A stretch of DNA of 57,424 bases from a virus (IMGVR_UViG_3300038825_001534:1-57424); one strand, 5' to 3'; shown: positions 15,236-24,562, counted from the first letter of the stretch. Program-made: numbers and translations. The notes: generated from the letters alone by a model not told the origin.

Positions 15236-17627
15236 TTACTATCCCTCCCTTATTGAAAAGGTTAAGAGCTGTGGCTAGTTCAGTATTAGAACCTTGCCCA
15301 CCTAAACTACCACCACCTTGATTTATAACAGGAAAATTACTAGGTTGCACATTAGGTAAAGATGGTTGGTTATTAATTGATGCTGTTTGTCTATTTATAG
15401 TTTGTTGCATATTATCTACTTGTGCTAATGCATTATCTCTGTCAGATTCTGATATTAGTCCATCAGTAAACATTCTACCAATTATTTGTCTATATAGAAC
15501 TGCCATTTTACTTGGAGTGTTTTCCCCCTTAGCAACTAATTTTGCAGACTCTTTAAATATCAAATTAGAAAATTTAGGATTTAACATTATCTTTGAAGCT
15601 ACAGCAGGAGCGAGAAGAATTCCTGCTGCTGGTACTATACCACCAAGATAACCTGCTAAACCAATTGTACCTGCTTGACCTAATTGTAATAATTGACCAG
15701 CCGCACCAGCTTGTTTTAACTGAATAAAAATACCACCTGGAAGACCTGGTAATCTAGATAAGTCTCCTTGAGCAAAAGCTAAAGTATTTTCTAAGTCTGA
15801 TAATTTTTTTGCGTCATCACCTTGAAATAAAAATCTTTTAAGTTCAGGTCTTTTATCTAGGGCTTTAGTAAATTTATCTGCATTATAAAATTTTCCAAAT
15901 TGTTCACTACCACTAACAGATTCAGATAACGCATTTGAAAGATAGTGACCTTTTATAGATTGTTTTAATCGGTCACCTTGAGCTTGTGTTATTACACCTT
16001 TGCCTGTATCTGGATCTATTACTTTTTTTAATGCTTTCAACCCAAATTGTTCAGGAACATCTTTTCCTGATAATGCGTCTATTTCTCTAAATAGAGCTCT
16101 AGCAGTCATAATATTATCTTGTCCTGCAACTTGTTTGAACACTTGTTGCACTGCTTTTGCATCTTTAGATAATACTAAACCATCCTCACCAGTTTTTTTT
16201 AATAGAGTATTGGTAATACCTCTTGTAAATACATCATTACCCTCTCTTACAAATTTATTTGCAAGATTTAAAGCATCTACTGCCTCTTTAGGTATTATCT
16301 GATTTAAAGCAGGATCGCCTAATATTTTTTCTACTTGAGCTATTAATTGTCCATTATATCCTCTTGATCTTTTATCAGTTAAGGTAGCAAAATCATCTTG
16401 TAAACCTTTTCTTAATTTATCTAATTGGCTAAAACTATATTTACCAGTCCGTTCATCTATATTTTTTAAAATACTATTTATTCGTAAACCTAAGGTTGCA
16501 GGAATTTCAGACTCTGTATAAAATTTTTGTATATCGTCAATTGTATTTTTTAAAGTATTAACTGGTATAACTTCAGTATTTAGTGCACCTTTTTCTAATA
16601 ATATATCATTTACATTTTTATATAATTTATTTGCTGTTTCATCAAATGCACCTCGTGCACCACCTAAACTTTCTAAAAATAATCTACCTATCTCTGCTTC
16701 TCCTACTGCAGCTCCTTGCTGAAATTCTTGAAGAACATCTCTTGCAATTATATCTCCAACTTCTTTCGCAGCTTGATATCTTGTAGTAATAGCACCACCA
16801 CCAACAATAGATTTTTGTGCTATATTTTCAATAATTTCTAATGTTCTATTTGAAGACTTAACACCAGGTGTTAAACCTTGTGCTATTTCCATAGCAGTTT
16901 TTTCTAATCCTTTTATATTTTTTGCACTCGTTTTTAATCCAGCTGCTTCAGCAAATTGTGTAACAGTTTGTTGATCTGCAACAAAACCTTTAGATGTTAT
17001 TTCTTTTAAAATTTTCTTTTGTTCTTCGGGTTTTAACTTTGCAAAATCTTGTGGTTTAATACCTTTTAATATTTGCACTCCTTTTGATTGTAAAGCAAAC
17101 TCAGCATCTTTAGCACCATCTAATAAATCGTTAAAAGCTTTTGGATTACTTGATCCTAAAAATTTACCAGCTACTTGTGCACCCTTAATTACAATAGGAG
17201 CACCGACTGCTTCTGCTAACGCACCCTCTGTTGTAGCTCTTAAAATTTCTTTTACTACATCTTCTTTTGGATCAAATGTTTGTGCAACTGCTGCACCCGT
17301 TCCACCCCCAACACCAGCACCTATTGAGCTTTTTGCTAATTGAGTTAAGAAAGGTCTAGCTAACATACCAGCTCTTAACGCAAGACCAGGTAAAGCTAAA
17401 CCACCTGTTGCGATTGATCCTGCTATAGCTAAACCTGCTTCGGTAAGTAATCTACCAAAAGCTGGAGATGACATAAAACTTTCAGTTAATTCTTCAGCTG
17501 GAGCATCAGTAACTTGTGCTGCTCCTTTAGCTTCGATCATTCTTTGAAATACTGCAATTTCTTCTTCATTAGGAGTATTACCTTCTATATCTACTACACC
17601 CAGACCTTTTATGTTTACTCTTCCCAT
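15213..17627 (-). CDS. large internal virion (ejection) protein, 804 aa
   Basis: The protein begins MGRVNIKGLGVVDIEGNTPN, a start typical of internal proteins in marine podoviruses. It carries Gly/Ala-rich, potentially membrane-inserting stretches at about 65-115 (LAIAGSIATGGLALPGLALR and following) and at about 665-710. Between these are long charged helices. Such proteins leave the virion with the DNA and help it cross the cell envelope. It is the last and largest of three consecutive internal-protein genes, the equivalent of the T7 gp14-16 block. No transglycosylase motif was found. Confidence 0.75.
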   Translation of the reverse strand: MGRVNIKGLGVVDIEGNTPNEEEIAVFQRMIEAKGAAQVTDAPAEELTESFMSSPAFGRLLTEAGLAIAGSIATGGLALPGLALRAGMLARPFLTQLAKSSIGAGVGGGTGAAVAQTFDPKEDVVKEILRATTEGALAEAVGAPIVIKGAQVAGKFLGSSNPKAFNDLLDGAKDAEFALQSKGVQILKGIKPQDFAKLKPEEQKKILKEITSKGFVADQQTVTQFAEAAGLKTSAKNIKGLEKTAMEIAQGLTPGVKSSNRTLEIIENIAQKSIVGGGAITTRYQAAKEVGDIIARDVLQEFQQGAAVGEAEIGRLFLESLGGARGAFDETANKLYKNVNDILLEKGALNTEVIPVNTLKNTIDDIQKFYTESEIPATLGLRINSILKNIDERTGKYSFSQLDKLRKGLQDDFATLTDKRSRGYNGQLIAQVEKILGDPALNQIIPKEAVDALNLANKFVREGNDVFTRGITNTLLKKTGEDGLVLSKDAKAVQQVFKQVAGQDNIMTARALFREIDALSGKDVPEQFGLKALKKVIDPDTGKGVITQAQGDRLKQSIKGHYLSNALSESVSGSEQFGKFYNADKFTKALDKRPELKRFLFQGDDAKKLSDLENTLAFAQGDLSRLPGLPGGIFIQLKQAGAAGQLLQLGQAGTIGLAGYLGGIVPAAGILLAPAVASKIMLNPKFSNLIFKESAKLVAKGENTPSKMAVLYRQIIGRMFTDGLISESDRDNALAQVDNMQQTINRQTASINNQPSLPNVQPSNFPVINQGGGSLGGQGSNTELATALNLFNKGGIVSATKVNT

Positions 17628-17630
17628 ACA

Positions 17631-18494
17631 TTACCTCGCTGGTGTTCCATCTGGATTAAAAGTTTCTAAGCTTGAATCAAAATTAGTATCTAAGTTAAAA
17701 GCTATACCAAACTTCTCAAACAGAGCAGCATCTTGTTTTGCTACTTCTTCTGCTTTTAATCTAGTTGATACAACTCCGTTTGGATTTAATCTTTTTTCAA
17801 TATTACCCAATTTATTTCTTGCTACTTCAATTTTAGCGGCAATAACATCAGGTGGATCAGATATAGATGGAAGAACAGCATCGAAACTTGCTTCCTCTGC
17901 TACACCAACTTGAGCACCCCTAAGTGCTTTAATAATTGATTTTCTAAAGTCTTCAATTTCAGTATTAAGTAATGCTGCTTCTTTGTTAAATCCTAAAAAA
18001 GCTTGAGTCTTTGCTATTCTACCTGATACTGGACCAGTTTTAACTTTTTTTAAACCTTGCTCAATTCTATCCAATGAATCAAATGCTGCTGTTCGATCAG
18101 CTGCCTTATCTCTTTCTCCTGCAGTTGGTTTAGAAGCTATACCAGTTACAACACCATTTTTTACTTTAACATTTACATTATCTTCAGGACTAAATCCTAA
18201 ATTTATTTTTTCACCTTGTGTTGCTTGTCTAACAGTTTCAACACCAGCAGGTTTTGCTTCTTGTATTGAAAGTAAAGTTTCAGGTAGTTTTTCAAAACCA
18301 GTTCCTAAAGCTTGTGCTGTTGCAGATATGGAGCTTTGACCTGGAGCTTTTGTAGATTTTAAAAGTGGAGCAGCAAACGATGCAGCAATAATACCTTTTT
18401 CTAATGATGATAAACCACCAGTATTAAATTTTTTTGGTGGGTTATATTCAAAGTATCTTTTTCTAAATAATTTTCTAGTTAATACTTTATCCAT
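17631..18494 (-). CDS. internal virion protein, 287 aa
   Basis: The protein is helical and Ala/Lys-rich with a basic N-terminus and an early NTGGLSSLEKGIIAASFAAP segment. It lies 3 nt upstream of the 804-aa internal protein and 2 nt downstream of the Gly/Gln-rich one, so the three are expressed together. I infer a core or ejection function from position and composition; no catalytic motif is visible. Confidence 0.65.
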   Translation of the reverse strand: MDKVLTRKLFRKRYFEYNPPKKFNTGGLSSLEKGIIAASFAAPLLKSTKAPGQSSISATAQALGTGFEKLPETLLSIQEAKPAGVETVRQATQGEKINLGFSPEDNVNVKVKNGVVTGIASKPTAGERDKAADRTAAFDSLDRIEQGLKKVKTGPVSGRIAKTQAFLGFNKEAALLNTEIEDFRKSIIKALRGAQVGVAEEASFDAVLPSISDPPDVIAAKIEVARNKLGNIEKRLNPNGVVSTRLKAEEVAKQDAALFEKFGIAFNLDTNFDSSLETFNPDGTPAR

Positions 18495-18496
18495 TA

Positions 18497-19336
18497 TTAC
18501 CTCGGTTGCATTAAGTTATAGGCAGAATATGCACCTAAACCAGCACCTAAGGCTTGGCCAACTGGATTAGCACCGGGAGCCGTGGTTGCTGTAAGTGTAC
18601 TCTGAGTAGTTGGTAAATTTGTCATGATACCTTTTAAAAACTCTATTCTTTGATAAGGTTCATAAGATCTTTGTAAAGCTGTTTGTCTTTGTGCATCAAG
18701 AGCTGCTTGGCCTATACCTCTTTGAACAGCACCAGCTTGTAATTGTGCTTGAATATCTGCAAGACTCATTGCCTGTTGTTGGGCACCCACTTGACCTAAT
18801 GCTGTGCCTGCAGCTAATTGTTGTTGTCTTTGATTTTGAGCTGCTGCTAAAGCTGTTTGAAATCCTTGTGCCTGTGCTTGACCGATGTTTGCTAATCTAG
18901 CTCTTTCTATTTCAGCTTCTGCAATACCTTGTCTTGCTCCACCAAAAGCACCTGAACCCACAGCTTGTGCTCCAAGTCTGTTTGTTGCAATCTGTGCTTG
19001 TCTTGTTATTTCATCTGTTACGTATGATTGAAATGGATTTAAAAAAGCAGAAATATTTGGAGCTGTTTGTGCAGCTTGTAAAGCAGATATACCTGCTCCA
19101 ACTGTTCCGGCACCAACGCCAGTTTGACCAGCTTGTGTTATAGCTGCTTGTTCTATTCCAGATATAGGAGCAACTTGAAGTGCTGGTAATGAAACTGGTG
19201 AAGATGCTAACTTTGCAGCTTGATCATATAGAGATAATTTTCTAGCTTCAACTCCTGGAGCTTCTCTTTGTGTTACAACAGATGAACCAGATTGTGGTTG
19301 ACTACTGCCGCCACCACCACCAAATATAAAACTCAT
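18497..19336 (-). CDS. internal virion protein, Gly/Gln/Ala-rich, 279 aa
   Basis: The start MSFIFGGGGGSSQPQSG and the block LGAQAVGSGAFGGARQGIAE are typical of phage DNA-transfer or internal core proteins. The middle is an Ala/Gln-rich helix with many AQ dipeptides. The C-terminus is Gly/Ala-rich and could insert in a membrane. It starts where the GNAT-like gene stops. Confidence 0.72.
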   Translation of the reverse strand: MSFIFGGGGGSSQPQSGSSVVTQREAPGVEARKLSLYDQAAKLASSPVSLPALQVAPISGIEQAAITQAGQTGVGAGTVGAGISALQAAQTAPNISAFLNPFQSYVTDEITRQAQIATNRLGAQAVGSGAFGGARQGIAEAEIERARLANIGQAQAQGFQTALAAAQNQRQQQLAAGTALGQVGAQQQAMSLADIQAQLQAGAVQRGIGQAALDAQRQTALQRSYEPYQRIEFLKGIMTNLPTTQSTLTATTAPGANPVGQALGAGLGAYSAYNLMQPR

Positions 19337-19797
19337 TATTTAATCTCCTTTGTGTATAAATATCTTTTAACATTCCAACCTTTTGTTTTTAAAAAGGGTT
19401 GCCAACCTGGTCTTGCATGAACTGCTATTCTTTTACAATTAGATGATTTAGCAAGACTTTCAATTGTTTCAGCAAGTTCATCTTGCCATAATTCTCTTTT
19501 TTCTCCTTTTAATAAAATTACTTCACATTGATTAAAGTTGGGTAGAGCCGTGATGCGTGTTACACAAACACCAAAAACTTTATATTGTTTACCATCATCA
19601 GAACCAAACATTATAAATAATTGCATTTGTTTTTCTTTAATTAATTTTTTTAAATCTTCTATACTCATTGGATCTCCATCATACTTAAGACCCTCTCTCA
19701 ACATAAAATCAACTAGATTCCAATACTCATCTAAAACAGATGGAAATATTTCAAGCACTTCTACTTGTTGTTTTATTTTAGTTTTGTTTAGCTGCAT
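19336..19797 (-). CDS. GNAT-fold / T7 gp13-like protein
   Basis: The 153-aa protein has the strand-turn-helix order of GNAT acetyltransferases, ending ELAETIESLAKSSNCKRIAV followed by HARPGWQPFLKTKGW. The late GWQPFLKTKGW pattern is shared with small virion-assembly proteins placed before the internal protein genes in T7-like phages (gp13 position). The acetyl-CoA loop is not clear, so an assembly function is as likely as an enzymatic one. Confidence 0.6.
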   Translation of the reverse strand: MQLNKTKIKQQVEVLEIFPSVLDEYWNLVDFMLREGLKYDGDPMSIEDLKKLIKEKQMQLFIMFGSDDGKQYKVFGVCVTRITALPNFNQCEVILLKGEKRELWQDELAETIESLAKSSNCKRIAVHARPGWQPFLKTKGWNVKRYLYTKEIK

Positions 19798-20713
19798 TTG
19801 TTATATCGTAGATTCTCTTAAATTTTTTTTGTTGATCGTAGAAAAAATCTGCACCAGCTTTTCTCATACTTTTAAAATTTTTTGGATCAGCACCAGATAA
19901 AATACCAGCACCTAAAACTGCATCTGCTCTAGATACAAACTCTCCATCAGCTAATTGTGCTAACATAGTGTCTTCATCTTTATCTCCAACACCCGCACCA
20001 TCTTCAACATAACCCTCTGCTCTTACATAATTGTTAACATCATTTTCATCATGATCAACTTTAGATGGTAAATAATTTACACCACCCTGATTATATGTAG
20101 GAATTGCTGTAGCTAATCCACCTTGATTTGCGTAAAACATATTAGAACCAAAAACTTCTGCTCTAGATGGTAATGCTGAACTAGCTGGTTCAAAACCACC
20201 TTTTAATTTTTCTGATTGTTCTTTGTAAGCTTTTTCATAATCTTCTTTTGTAAATGGTGGTTTAAAATCCTCGCCCTCGCCTTCTAGTAAAGGTAAAACT
20301 GTTGAAGCTATTAAAGCAGTTTCCAGTTTATTGTCTTTTGCTTTTTTTAATAATGCTTGAATACCTGTTGGTTCTTTTGTTAAACCTGACGTTATTTTTT
20401 GTGCTCCAACTCTTCCTCTGTTAAATGCTGCAAGTTGATCTGGACCAGATCTAAATTGAGCCCCAGCAATATCTGCTGCTCTCATTTGAGGTAAGCCTGC
20501 GGCTGTTTGTGCTACTTGAGATGGTTGACCAAAACCTAAAGATGAAAAAGCAGGTCCTCTACCAAATGTGCTTTCTGCGCCTAAAGCTCCAGAGGCTCCA
20601 ACTGCATAAGATCCACCACCAACAATGGCAGCATCTCTTAATGCTCTTTTTGTAGATTTACCTCTAAGTTTTTGAACGCCAAAAGTGGCTAACGCTAATG
20701 TAAATGGATCCAT
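19778..20713 (-). CDS. virion-associated protein with ADGEFVSRADAV motif
   Basis: A 311-aa protein with a Gly/Ala-rich first half. The conserved stretch DTMLAQLADGEFVSRADAVL at about 247-266 is common in pelagic phage internal or tail proteins. That motif follows NQGG-rich linkers and precedes a KKFKRIYDI tail. It is the first gene of the internal-protein operon and has its own sigma70-like promoter just upstream. Its exact role is unknown. Confidence 0.68.
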   Translation of the reverse strand: MDPFTLALATFGVQKLRGKSTKRALRDAAIVGGGSYAVGASGALGAESTFGRGPAFSSLGFGQPSQVAQTAAGLPQMRAADIAGAQFRSGPDQLAAFNRGRVGAQKITSGLTKEPTGIQALLKKAKDNKLETALIASTVLPLLEGEGEDFKPPFTKEDYEKAYKEQSEKLKGGFEPASSALPSRAEVFGSNMFYANQGGLATAIPTYNQGGVNYLPSKVDHDENDVNNYVRAEGYVEDGAGVGDKDEDTMLAQLADGEFVSRADAVLGAGILSGADPKNFKSMRKAGADFFYDQQKKFKRIYDITNAAKQN

Positions 20714-20739
20714 ATACTATATTCCTAATTATAGCATAC

Positions 20740-20768
20740 ATTATACCTTTTTACGGTTTGCTTATCAA
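20740..20768 (-). promoter_or_regulatory. sigma70-like promoter for the internal-protein operon
   Basis: Read on the minus strand, TTGATA (20763-20768) and TATAAT (20740-20745) are separated by exactly 17 bases. This is five of six and six of six matches to the sigma70 consensus. The -35 box lies in the last codons of the glycosyltransferase gene. The -10 box is 26 nt upstream of the ATG at 20713. Confidence 0.75.
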
Positions 20769-21650
20769 CTCATCAACAAAACGACCCTCATAAGAATGTT
20801 CTCCAATATGATGAATAGGTGCGTTCACATAGGCATAACATTTACCACCTAAATCTTTCCATAACTTACAAAATGAGAAATCTTCACCTAAGTAAGTTTT
20901 TGTTATAGGGTCATGAATACAATCGAAAAAATTCCACATATGTGGTCTATCTACATATTTACCATTAATGACTGTTTTTTGTCTTATTTCTTTGTCTGGA
21001 TGAGCTTGTATTAACTTGTGAAATACTGATCTTTTTATTAACATACATCCAGTAGGACTATGGGTTACTTCCATCACACCATTATCGAGTGTTATGTTGT
21101 TTGGATTTTCAACTCTCATCGGATATGTATTTAAACCTTTTTGAAGATCTTCTGGTTTTTTAATTTTGCCTTCTTGAATTTTTCCAAATAATTTATCCCA
21201 CATCATGGTTTTTAATGGATATGGTATTGAAATAACTTCTTTATCTTTTTCTATCATGTCTAAAATAGATGGAGAATGAAAATATATATCTGAGTCTATA
21301 AATAATAAATGTGTGTAATTAGAAGCTAAGAATGATGATACACATAAATTTCTACCTTGCGTTACTAATGAAGATTTCATTAATGAGAATGTGGTCTTTA
21401 TACCTTTATCTCTACACAATTTTTGAAACTCAAGAAGAGCCTGACAATAATGCATTGATACATCACTATGTACAGGTGTACATACATGGATTGAGTATTT
21501 GCTTGTAAATTCTTTATCCTTTGAACCCTGTAAAGTTTCTTCTTGTCCTTTCCAAAGAGGACTTATATTTTTTTCATAAGATTGAGGAGCAACTTTTAAT
21601 TCAGTGAGTGTTTGATAAGTATCTTGATTAATAAATTTATTTGTACTCAT
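20751..21650 (-). CDS. GT-A-type glycosyltransferase, 299 aa
   Basis: The catalytic core runs YSIHVCTPVHSDVSMHYCQA, then SLVTQGRNLCVSSFL, then THLLFIDSDIYFHSP, which carries the DxD metal/sugar-nucleotide motif. FSFCKLWKDLGGKCYAY follows near the C-terminus and AYVNAPIHHIGEHSYEG ends the core. This order matches Anp1/GT2-like phage enzymes. The acceptor could be host surface glycans, phage protein or DNA. The gene is paired with a GT-B enzyme and overlaps it by 14 nt. Confidence 0.85.
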   Translation of the reverse strand: MSTNKFINQDTYQTLTELKVAPQSYEKNISPLWKGQEETLQGSKDKEFTSKYSIHVCTPVHSDVSMHYCQALLEFQKLCRDKGIKTTFSLMKSSLVTQGRNLCVSSFLASNYTHLLFIDSDIYFHSPSILDMIEKDKEVISIPYPLKTMMWDKLFGKIQEGKIKKPEDLQKGLNTYPMRVENPNNITLDNGVMEVTHSPTGCMLIKRSVFHKLIQAHPDKEIRQKTVINGKYVDRPHMWNFFDCIHDPITKTYLGEDFSFCKLWKDLGGKCYAYVNAPIHHIGEHSYEGRFVDELISKP

Positions 21651-22566
21651 TTAAGACTCCTTGTAGAAAATTTTTCCATTCTAAACCTTTTTTATCCCAA
21701 TTATAGAATTTTTTAAAATAATTTTGTTGATCCTCTAAATGTTTTTGTATGTAATCTTCATGAAGATAATTAGCTGCTATTTGTATAGCACTGGCAGTGT
21801 CCATTGCCATTTTAGTATAATTAGTAGAATAATTTATGTATACAGGCCACTCTGCACAAGTTTCATATAAGGCCCCAAAATTATTTGTTACTACATGAAC
21901 ACCACTAGCCAAAGCTTCTAAAGCAGAAACACAAGATGTTTCTTCAAAAATACTTGGGTATACAAACATATCGTAAGTTGGCATGACTTCTCTAATATAT
22001 TCATTAGGTTTATATCCAATGTAATTAACATTAGGTAAAGATTCTGCTTGCCTATATAGAGGTTGAAATTCATGATCGTTCATTTCTTTATATTGGCTAC
22101 CGTACACTTGTGAAGATGAGTAAACATCTAATATAATATTAGGGTTTTTTATTTCTTGCATTGCACGTAATAAAACATTTAAGCCTCTCCAAGGTGTGCA
22201 ATGGTGAATTAGTCTTACAGTTTCTCCTTTCTTATAAATTTTTCTTTTGGGAAAATTATCTAAAGCATTTTTTATTACGATTGATTTTTCAGTTGGTATA
22301 TCAAAAAAATATCTAAACTTTTCATAATTCCAATGACTATTAAAAACATACCAATCGTATTCTTTATGTCTTTCTTTGTTTCTAAAAAATTCTTGTAAGT
22401 TAGGTTGATCCCAAGAATTTTTTTGCCACAATAAATTTATTTTGTTAGGATTTAAAGGCACCTTACCAGGAATAGATGTACATATTTGAAATTTTTCTAA
22501 TAGTTCATTAGGAACGTACTTATGGAGTAGTTCCATTTGTAATTCTGTGGCACCTCTAGGATTCAT
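21637..22566 (-). CDS. GT-B glycosyltransferase (GT4-like)
   Basis: A 309-aa enzyme. HHCTPWRGLNVLLRAM at about 166-181 is the nucleotide-sugar-side helix. NVNYIGYKPNEYIREVMPTY and FVYPSIFEETSCVSALEAL follow, the latter being the E-x7-E-like donor-binding motif of GT4. The N-terminal lobe begins MNPRGATELQMELL. It acts with the adjacent GT-A enzyme, probably building a short glycan. It ends at an overlap with the next gene start (TAATG-like coupling). Confidence 0.85.
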   Translation of the reverse strand: MNPRGATELQMELLHKYVPNELLEKFQICTSIPGKVPLNPNKINLLWQKNSWDQPNLQEFFRNKERHKEYDWYVFNSHWNYEKFRYFFDIPTEKSIVIKNALDNFPKRKIYKKGETVRLIHHCTPWRGLNVLLRAMQEIKNPNIILDVYSSSQVYGSQYKEMNDHEFQPLYRQAESLPNVNYIGYKPNEYIREVMPTYDMFVYPSIFEETSCVSALEALASGVHVVTNNFGALYETCAEWPVYINYSTNYTKMAMDTASAIQIAANYLHEDYIQKHLEDQQNYFKKFYNWDKKGLEWKNFLQGVLNEYK

Positions 22567-22763
22567 TATTTTTTTGTATGTGCTTCTATATTTACACGAG
22601 TAACTTTAATTTCTAAATCTTGTCTGAAATCATCATTAGTTGTATCTGTATTTGGATCTGCTACATCTGCATCAAAGTCAGCTTTAGTAGCATACACTTT
22701 TCCTGTTCTTTTATTTTTAATAATTTCTTTTGCCTCTGCTGGTATCTTTGGTATATCATTCAT
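22566..22763 (-). CDS. hypothetical protein, 65 aa
   Basis: A short hydrophilic protein with EIIKNKRTGKVYATKADFDA in the middle, of a kind that recurs beside glycosyltransferases in pelagic phages. Function unknown. Its ATG overlaps the stop of the 43-aa basic protein gene (TAATG), and its stop overlaps the start of the GT-B gene. Confidence 0.6.
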   Translation of the reverse strand: MNDIPKIPAEAKEIIKNKRTGKVYATKADFDADVADPNTDTTNDDFRQDLEIKVTRVNIEAHTKK

Positions 22764-22894
22764 TAGACTCTTCCTTGTTTATGATATTTCTTATACGATC
22801 TTTTTTCACTTTTGTTAAGTCTTTTTTTGTGACGACCGGGACGTTTTCTAGGCTTAGGTCTTGGGACGTAATGTACAAATTTTTGTCTAGCCAT
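22763..22894 (-). CDS. small very basic protein, 43 aa
   Basis: The peptide begins MARQKFVHYVPRPKPRKRPG and ends KKYHKQGRV. More than a third of its residues are Lys or Arg. Similar tiny arginine/proline-rich proteins recur in marine phage genomes. Nucleic acid binding or packaging with the genome is inferred from charge. It is coupled to the next gene by a TAATG overlap. Confidence 0.65.
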   Translation of the reverse strand: MARQKFVHYVPRPKPRKRPGRHKKRLNKSEKRSYKKYHKQGRV

Positions 22895-23477
22895 TTAAAA
22901 ATCCTATATTAAATGATACTGAAATTCTACTCATATCCTCATAGTGTGGATTTACAAAATGATTAAGATGTGAAGGAAATAAAATAAATGAACGTTTTTT
23001 TGGATAAACTATAAAACGATCATAAAAAACTTGATCGTCTATAAAATCATAAGATTTATTAAAATAGGCCGAAGTATCGTTTCTTAAAAAAACAAGTTCC
23101 CCATTTTTTTTAGGCACACTTAAATAATAAACTCCAGAAAATTCAGATCCTGGATGCACATGATTTGTATTAAAATTATTTTTTTCATTTTTATTAATCC
23201 ACAAATTTTTTAATTCAAATTTTGTTTTCTGTCTAAATTTAAAGTTATCACCTAAGATTTTTACAGATTTTTTTAAAATATTTAAACAAATTAATTCATT
23301 ATCTATTGGATTAGTTTGAAAACCACCCTGATTTGATTTAGTAACTGATTTATTTTTCTGTTCTTCTTCTTTTAAAATTTTTAATATTTCTTCATCAACC
23401 TCTGGATTGAAAAATTCCTCTAATATAACGCAATCTGAAAAAAAATTTATTCTATTCATTTGAATATTAGGGCTCAA
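22887..23477 (-). CDS. 2OG-Fe(II) oxygenase (TIGR02466-like)
   Basis: A 196-aa protein. NTNHVHPGSEFSGVYYLSVP at about 103-122 carries the first iron ligands (His106 or His108). ILFPSHLNHFVNPHYED carries the distal His173, and RISVSFNIGF carries the probable 2OG-binding Arg184. It is one of the clearest members of the oxygenase set here. It lies between glycosyltransferases and a JmjC/cupin protein, so modification of a glycosylated or tail protein is possible. MNRINFFSD at 23459 is an alternative start. Confidence 0.8.
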   Translation of the reverse strand: MSPNIQMNRINFFSDCVILEEFFNPEVDEEILKILKEEEQKNKSVTKSNQGGFQTNPIDNELICLNILKKSVKILGDNFKFRQKTKFELKNLWINKNEKNNFNTNHVHPGSEFSGVYYLSVPKKNGELVFLRNDTSAYFNKSYDFIDDQVFYDRFIVYPKKRSFILFPSHLNHFVNPHYEDMSRISVSFNIGFLNG

Positions 23478-24021
23478 GATTAATAGTTAGAGATAATTTA
23501 TTATTTTTTTTTGACAACACCCGATGATTTACACCTTTTGGTATACAACAAACATTTTGAGGTTTCATTGTAAATTTTTGATTACCTACCTCCCAATCGG
23601 AGTCTCCATAAATTTGTTTTACTATTACAGTATAATCATGATTATGACTTTCAAAACTAGGTTTTTGTCCAACTTTAGAAAAATAAAAATTACCACTAAC
23701 ATCTAAGCCAACTTCATTAAGTAAAGTTTTGTGAATTTCTCTTAAATCATTATTTAAATCTAAAACATTAGAAATTATTGCAGTATAACCTAAATCGTAT
23801 AATTCTTTCCATCTTTCAAATTGAAATTCTCCTCTTACATTAAAAAAATATTTATCCATTTTTAGATCATCAACATTAGATAAAATCTCTATACTTGGTT
23901 GTCCCCAAGCATATCTATATGGCCACCTTTTATTTATTTTTAAATAATTAAATATATCATTTTCTTCTAAAAGAATTTTTTTTGTTTCTAAAATTTTTAA
24001 AGCATCTTTAAGCACGACCAT
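23467..24021 (-). CDS. cupin/JmjC-like oxygenase, 184 aa
   Basis: The C-terminal half has the cupin signature. SFESHNHDYTVIVKQIYG at about 122-139 holds the His/Asp cluster, and W143 follows. IPKGVNHRVLS at 160-170 holds the distal His166. The order HxHD...VxxxQxxG...W...GxxH matches JmjC/ROXA-type hydroxylases, which also use Fe(II) and 2-oxoglutarate. The N-terminal half has no named domain. It overlaps the downstream oxygenase by 11 nt. Confidence 0.72.
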   Translation of the reverse strand: MVVLKDALKILETKKILLEENDIFNYLKINKRWPYRYAWGQPSIEILSNVDDLKMDKYFFNVRGEFQFERWKELYDLGYTAIISNVLDLNNDLREIHKTLLNEVGLDVSGNFYFSKVGQKPSFESHNHDYTVIVKQIYGDSDWEVGNQKFTMKPQNVCCIPKGVNHRVLSKKNNKLSLTINLEP

Positions 24022-24058
24022 AACCTTTGTGATGTGTCTGTTTTTTTTGTTTAGCCAT
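24008..24058 (-). CDS. tiny basic peptide, 16 aa (tentative)
   Basis: An ATG at 24058 opens a 16-residue frame, MAKQKKQTHHKGYGRA. It resembles the starts of small basic pelagic phage proteins (compare GYGAAR in the 188-aa protein at 33856). It overlaps both the end of the 116-aa gene and the start of the cupin gene. It may be a real peptide, a decayed gene or a coupling leader. Confidence 0.3.
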   Translation of the reverse strand: MAKQKKQTHHKGYGRA

Positions 24059-24401
24059 TTTCTTGAGATCTATCTATTTGTGCGTAACTTATTGCCCCTT
24101 GAATTACATTACTTCCTGTAGCTGCTTGTACTGTTATTGCATCACCTGCTTCTAAATTTAAACCTTGAGGTGCAGCGTTAACTTGTGTTTTAGCGGCTAA
24201 ATCATTTCTAAAAAATTCATACTCCGTACTTGAATCAGAGGAATCTACTAAATTCATGTTTACTAAAATAGAAGATGAAGCATCACTGTTTGCACAATAA
24301 ATACTTTTAACAATTACTGTTGCATCAGTAGGACAAGTAAATACTGTGGTCTTACCTGTACTAGCTTGTTTGAAACCTTGATTTTTATATCTTATTGTCA
24401 T
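24051..24401 (-). CDS. beta-sandwich virion protein, 116 aa
   Basis: The protein begins MTIRYKNQGFKQASTGKTTV and alternates short strands with Asn/Ser/Asp loops, as in small head decoration or tail proteins. Similar YKNQG..KQAS proteins sit next to the stabilisation protein gene in other marine phages. No cysteine-rich or membrane segments. Structural role inferred. Confidence 0.6.
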   Translation of the reverse strand: MTIRYKNQGFKQASTGKTTVFTCPTDATVIVKSIYCANSDASSSILVNMNLVDSSDSSTEYEFFRNDLAAKTQVNAAPQGLNLEAGDAITVQAATGSNVIQGAISYAQIDRSQENG

Positions 24402-24562
24402 GATAAAAAATAATTAAAAGCTTCCTGTTCATTTTTAAGTTCTTGTTGATAAGATGTATTTAGCTTATCTTGCATCGTTCGTAAAGACTGAGTTACTTGT
24501 CTTTGGTTTTCCTCAGTATAAGTAGGTGTGGGTTCAGGGATTACAATATCTACTCTGGCCAT
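24398..24562 (-). CDS. small helical protein, 54 aa
   Basis: The frame starts at an ATG overlapping the stop of the stabilisation protein gene (TAATG) and ends at a TGA that overlaps the next ATG (ATGA). It begins MARVDIVIPEPTPTYTEENQ and continues as one helix ending in FNYFLS. The same layout recurs in marine phages directly after the 700-aa tail protein, so I consider it real. Function unknown. Confidence 0.7.
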   Translation of the reverse strand: MARVDIVIPEPTPTYTEENQRQVTQSLRTMQDKLNTSYQQELKNEQEAFNYFLS

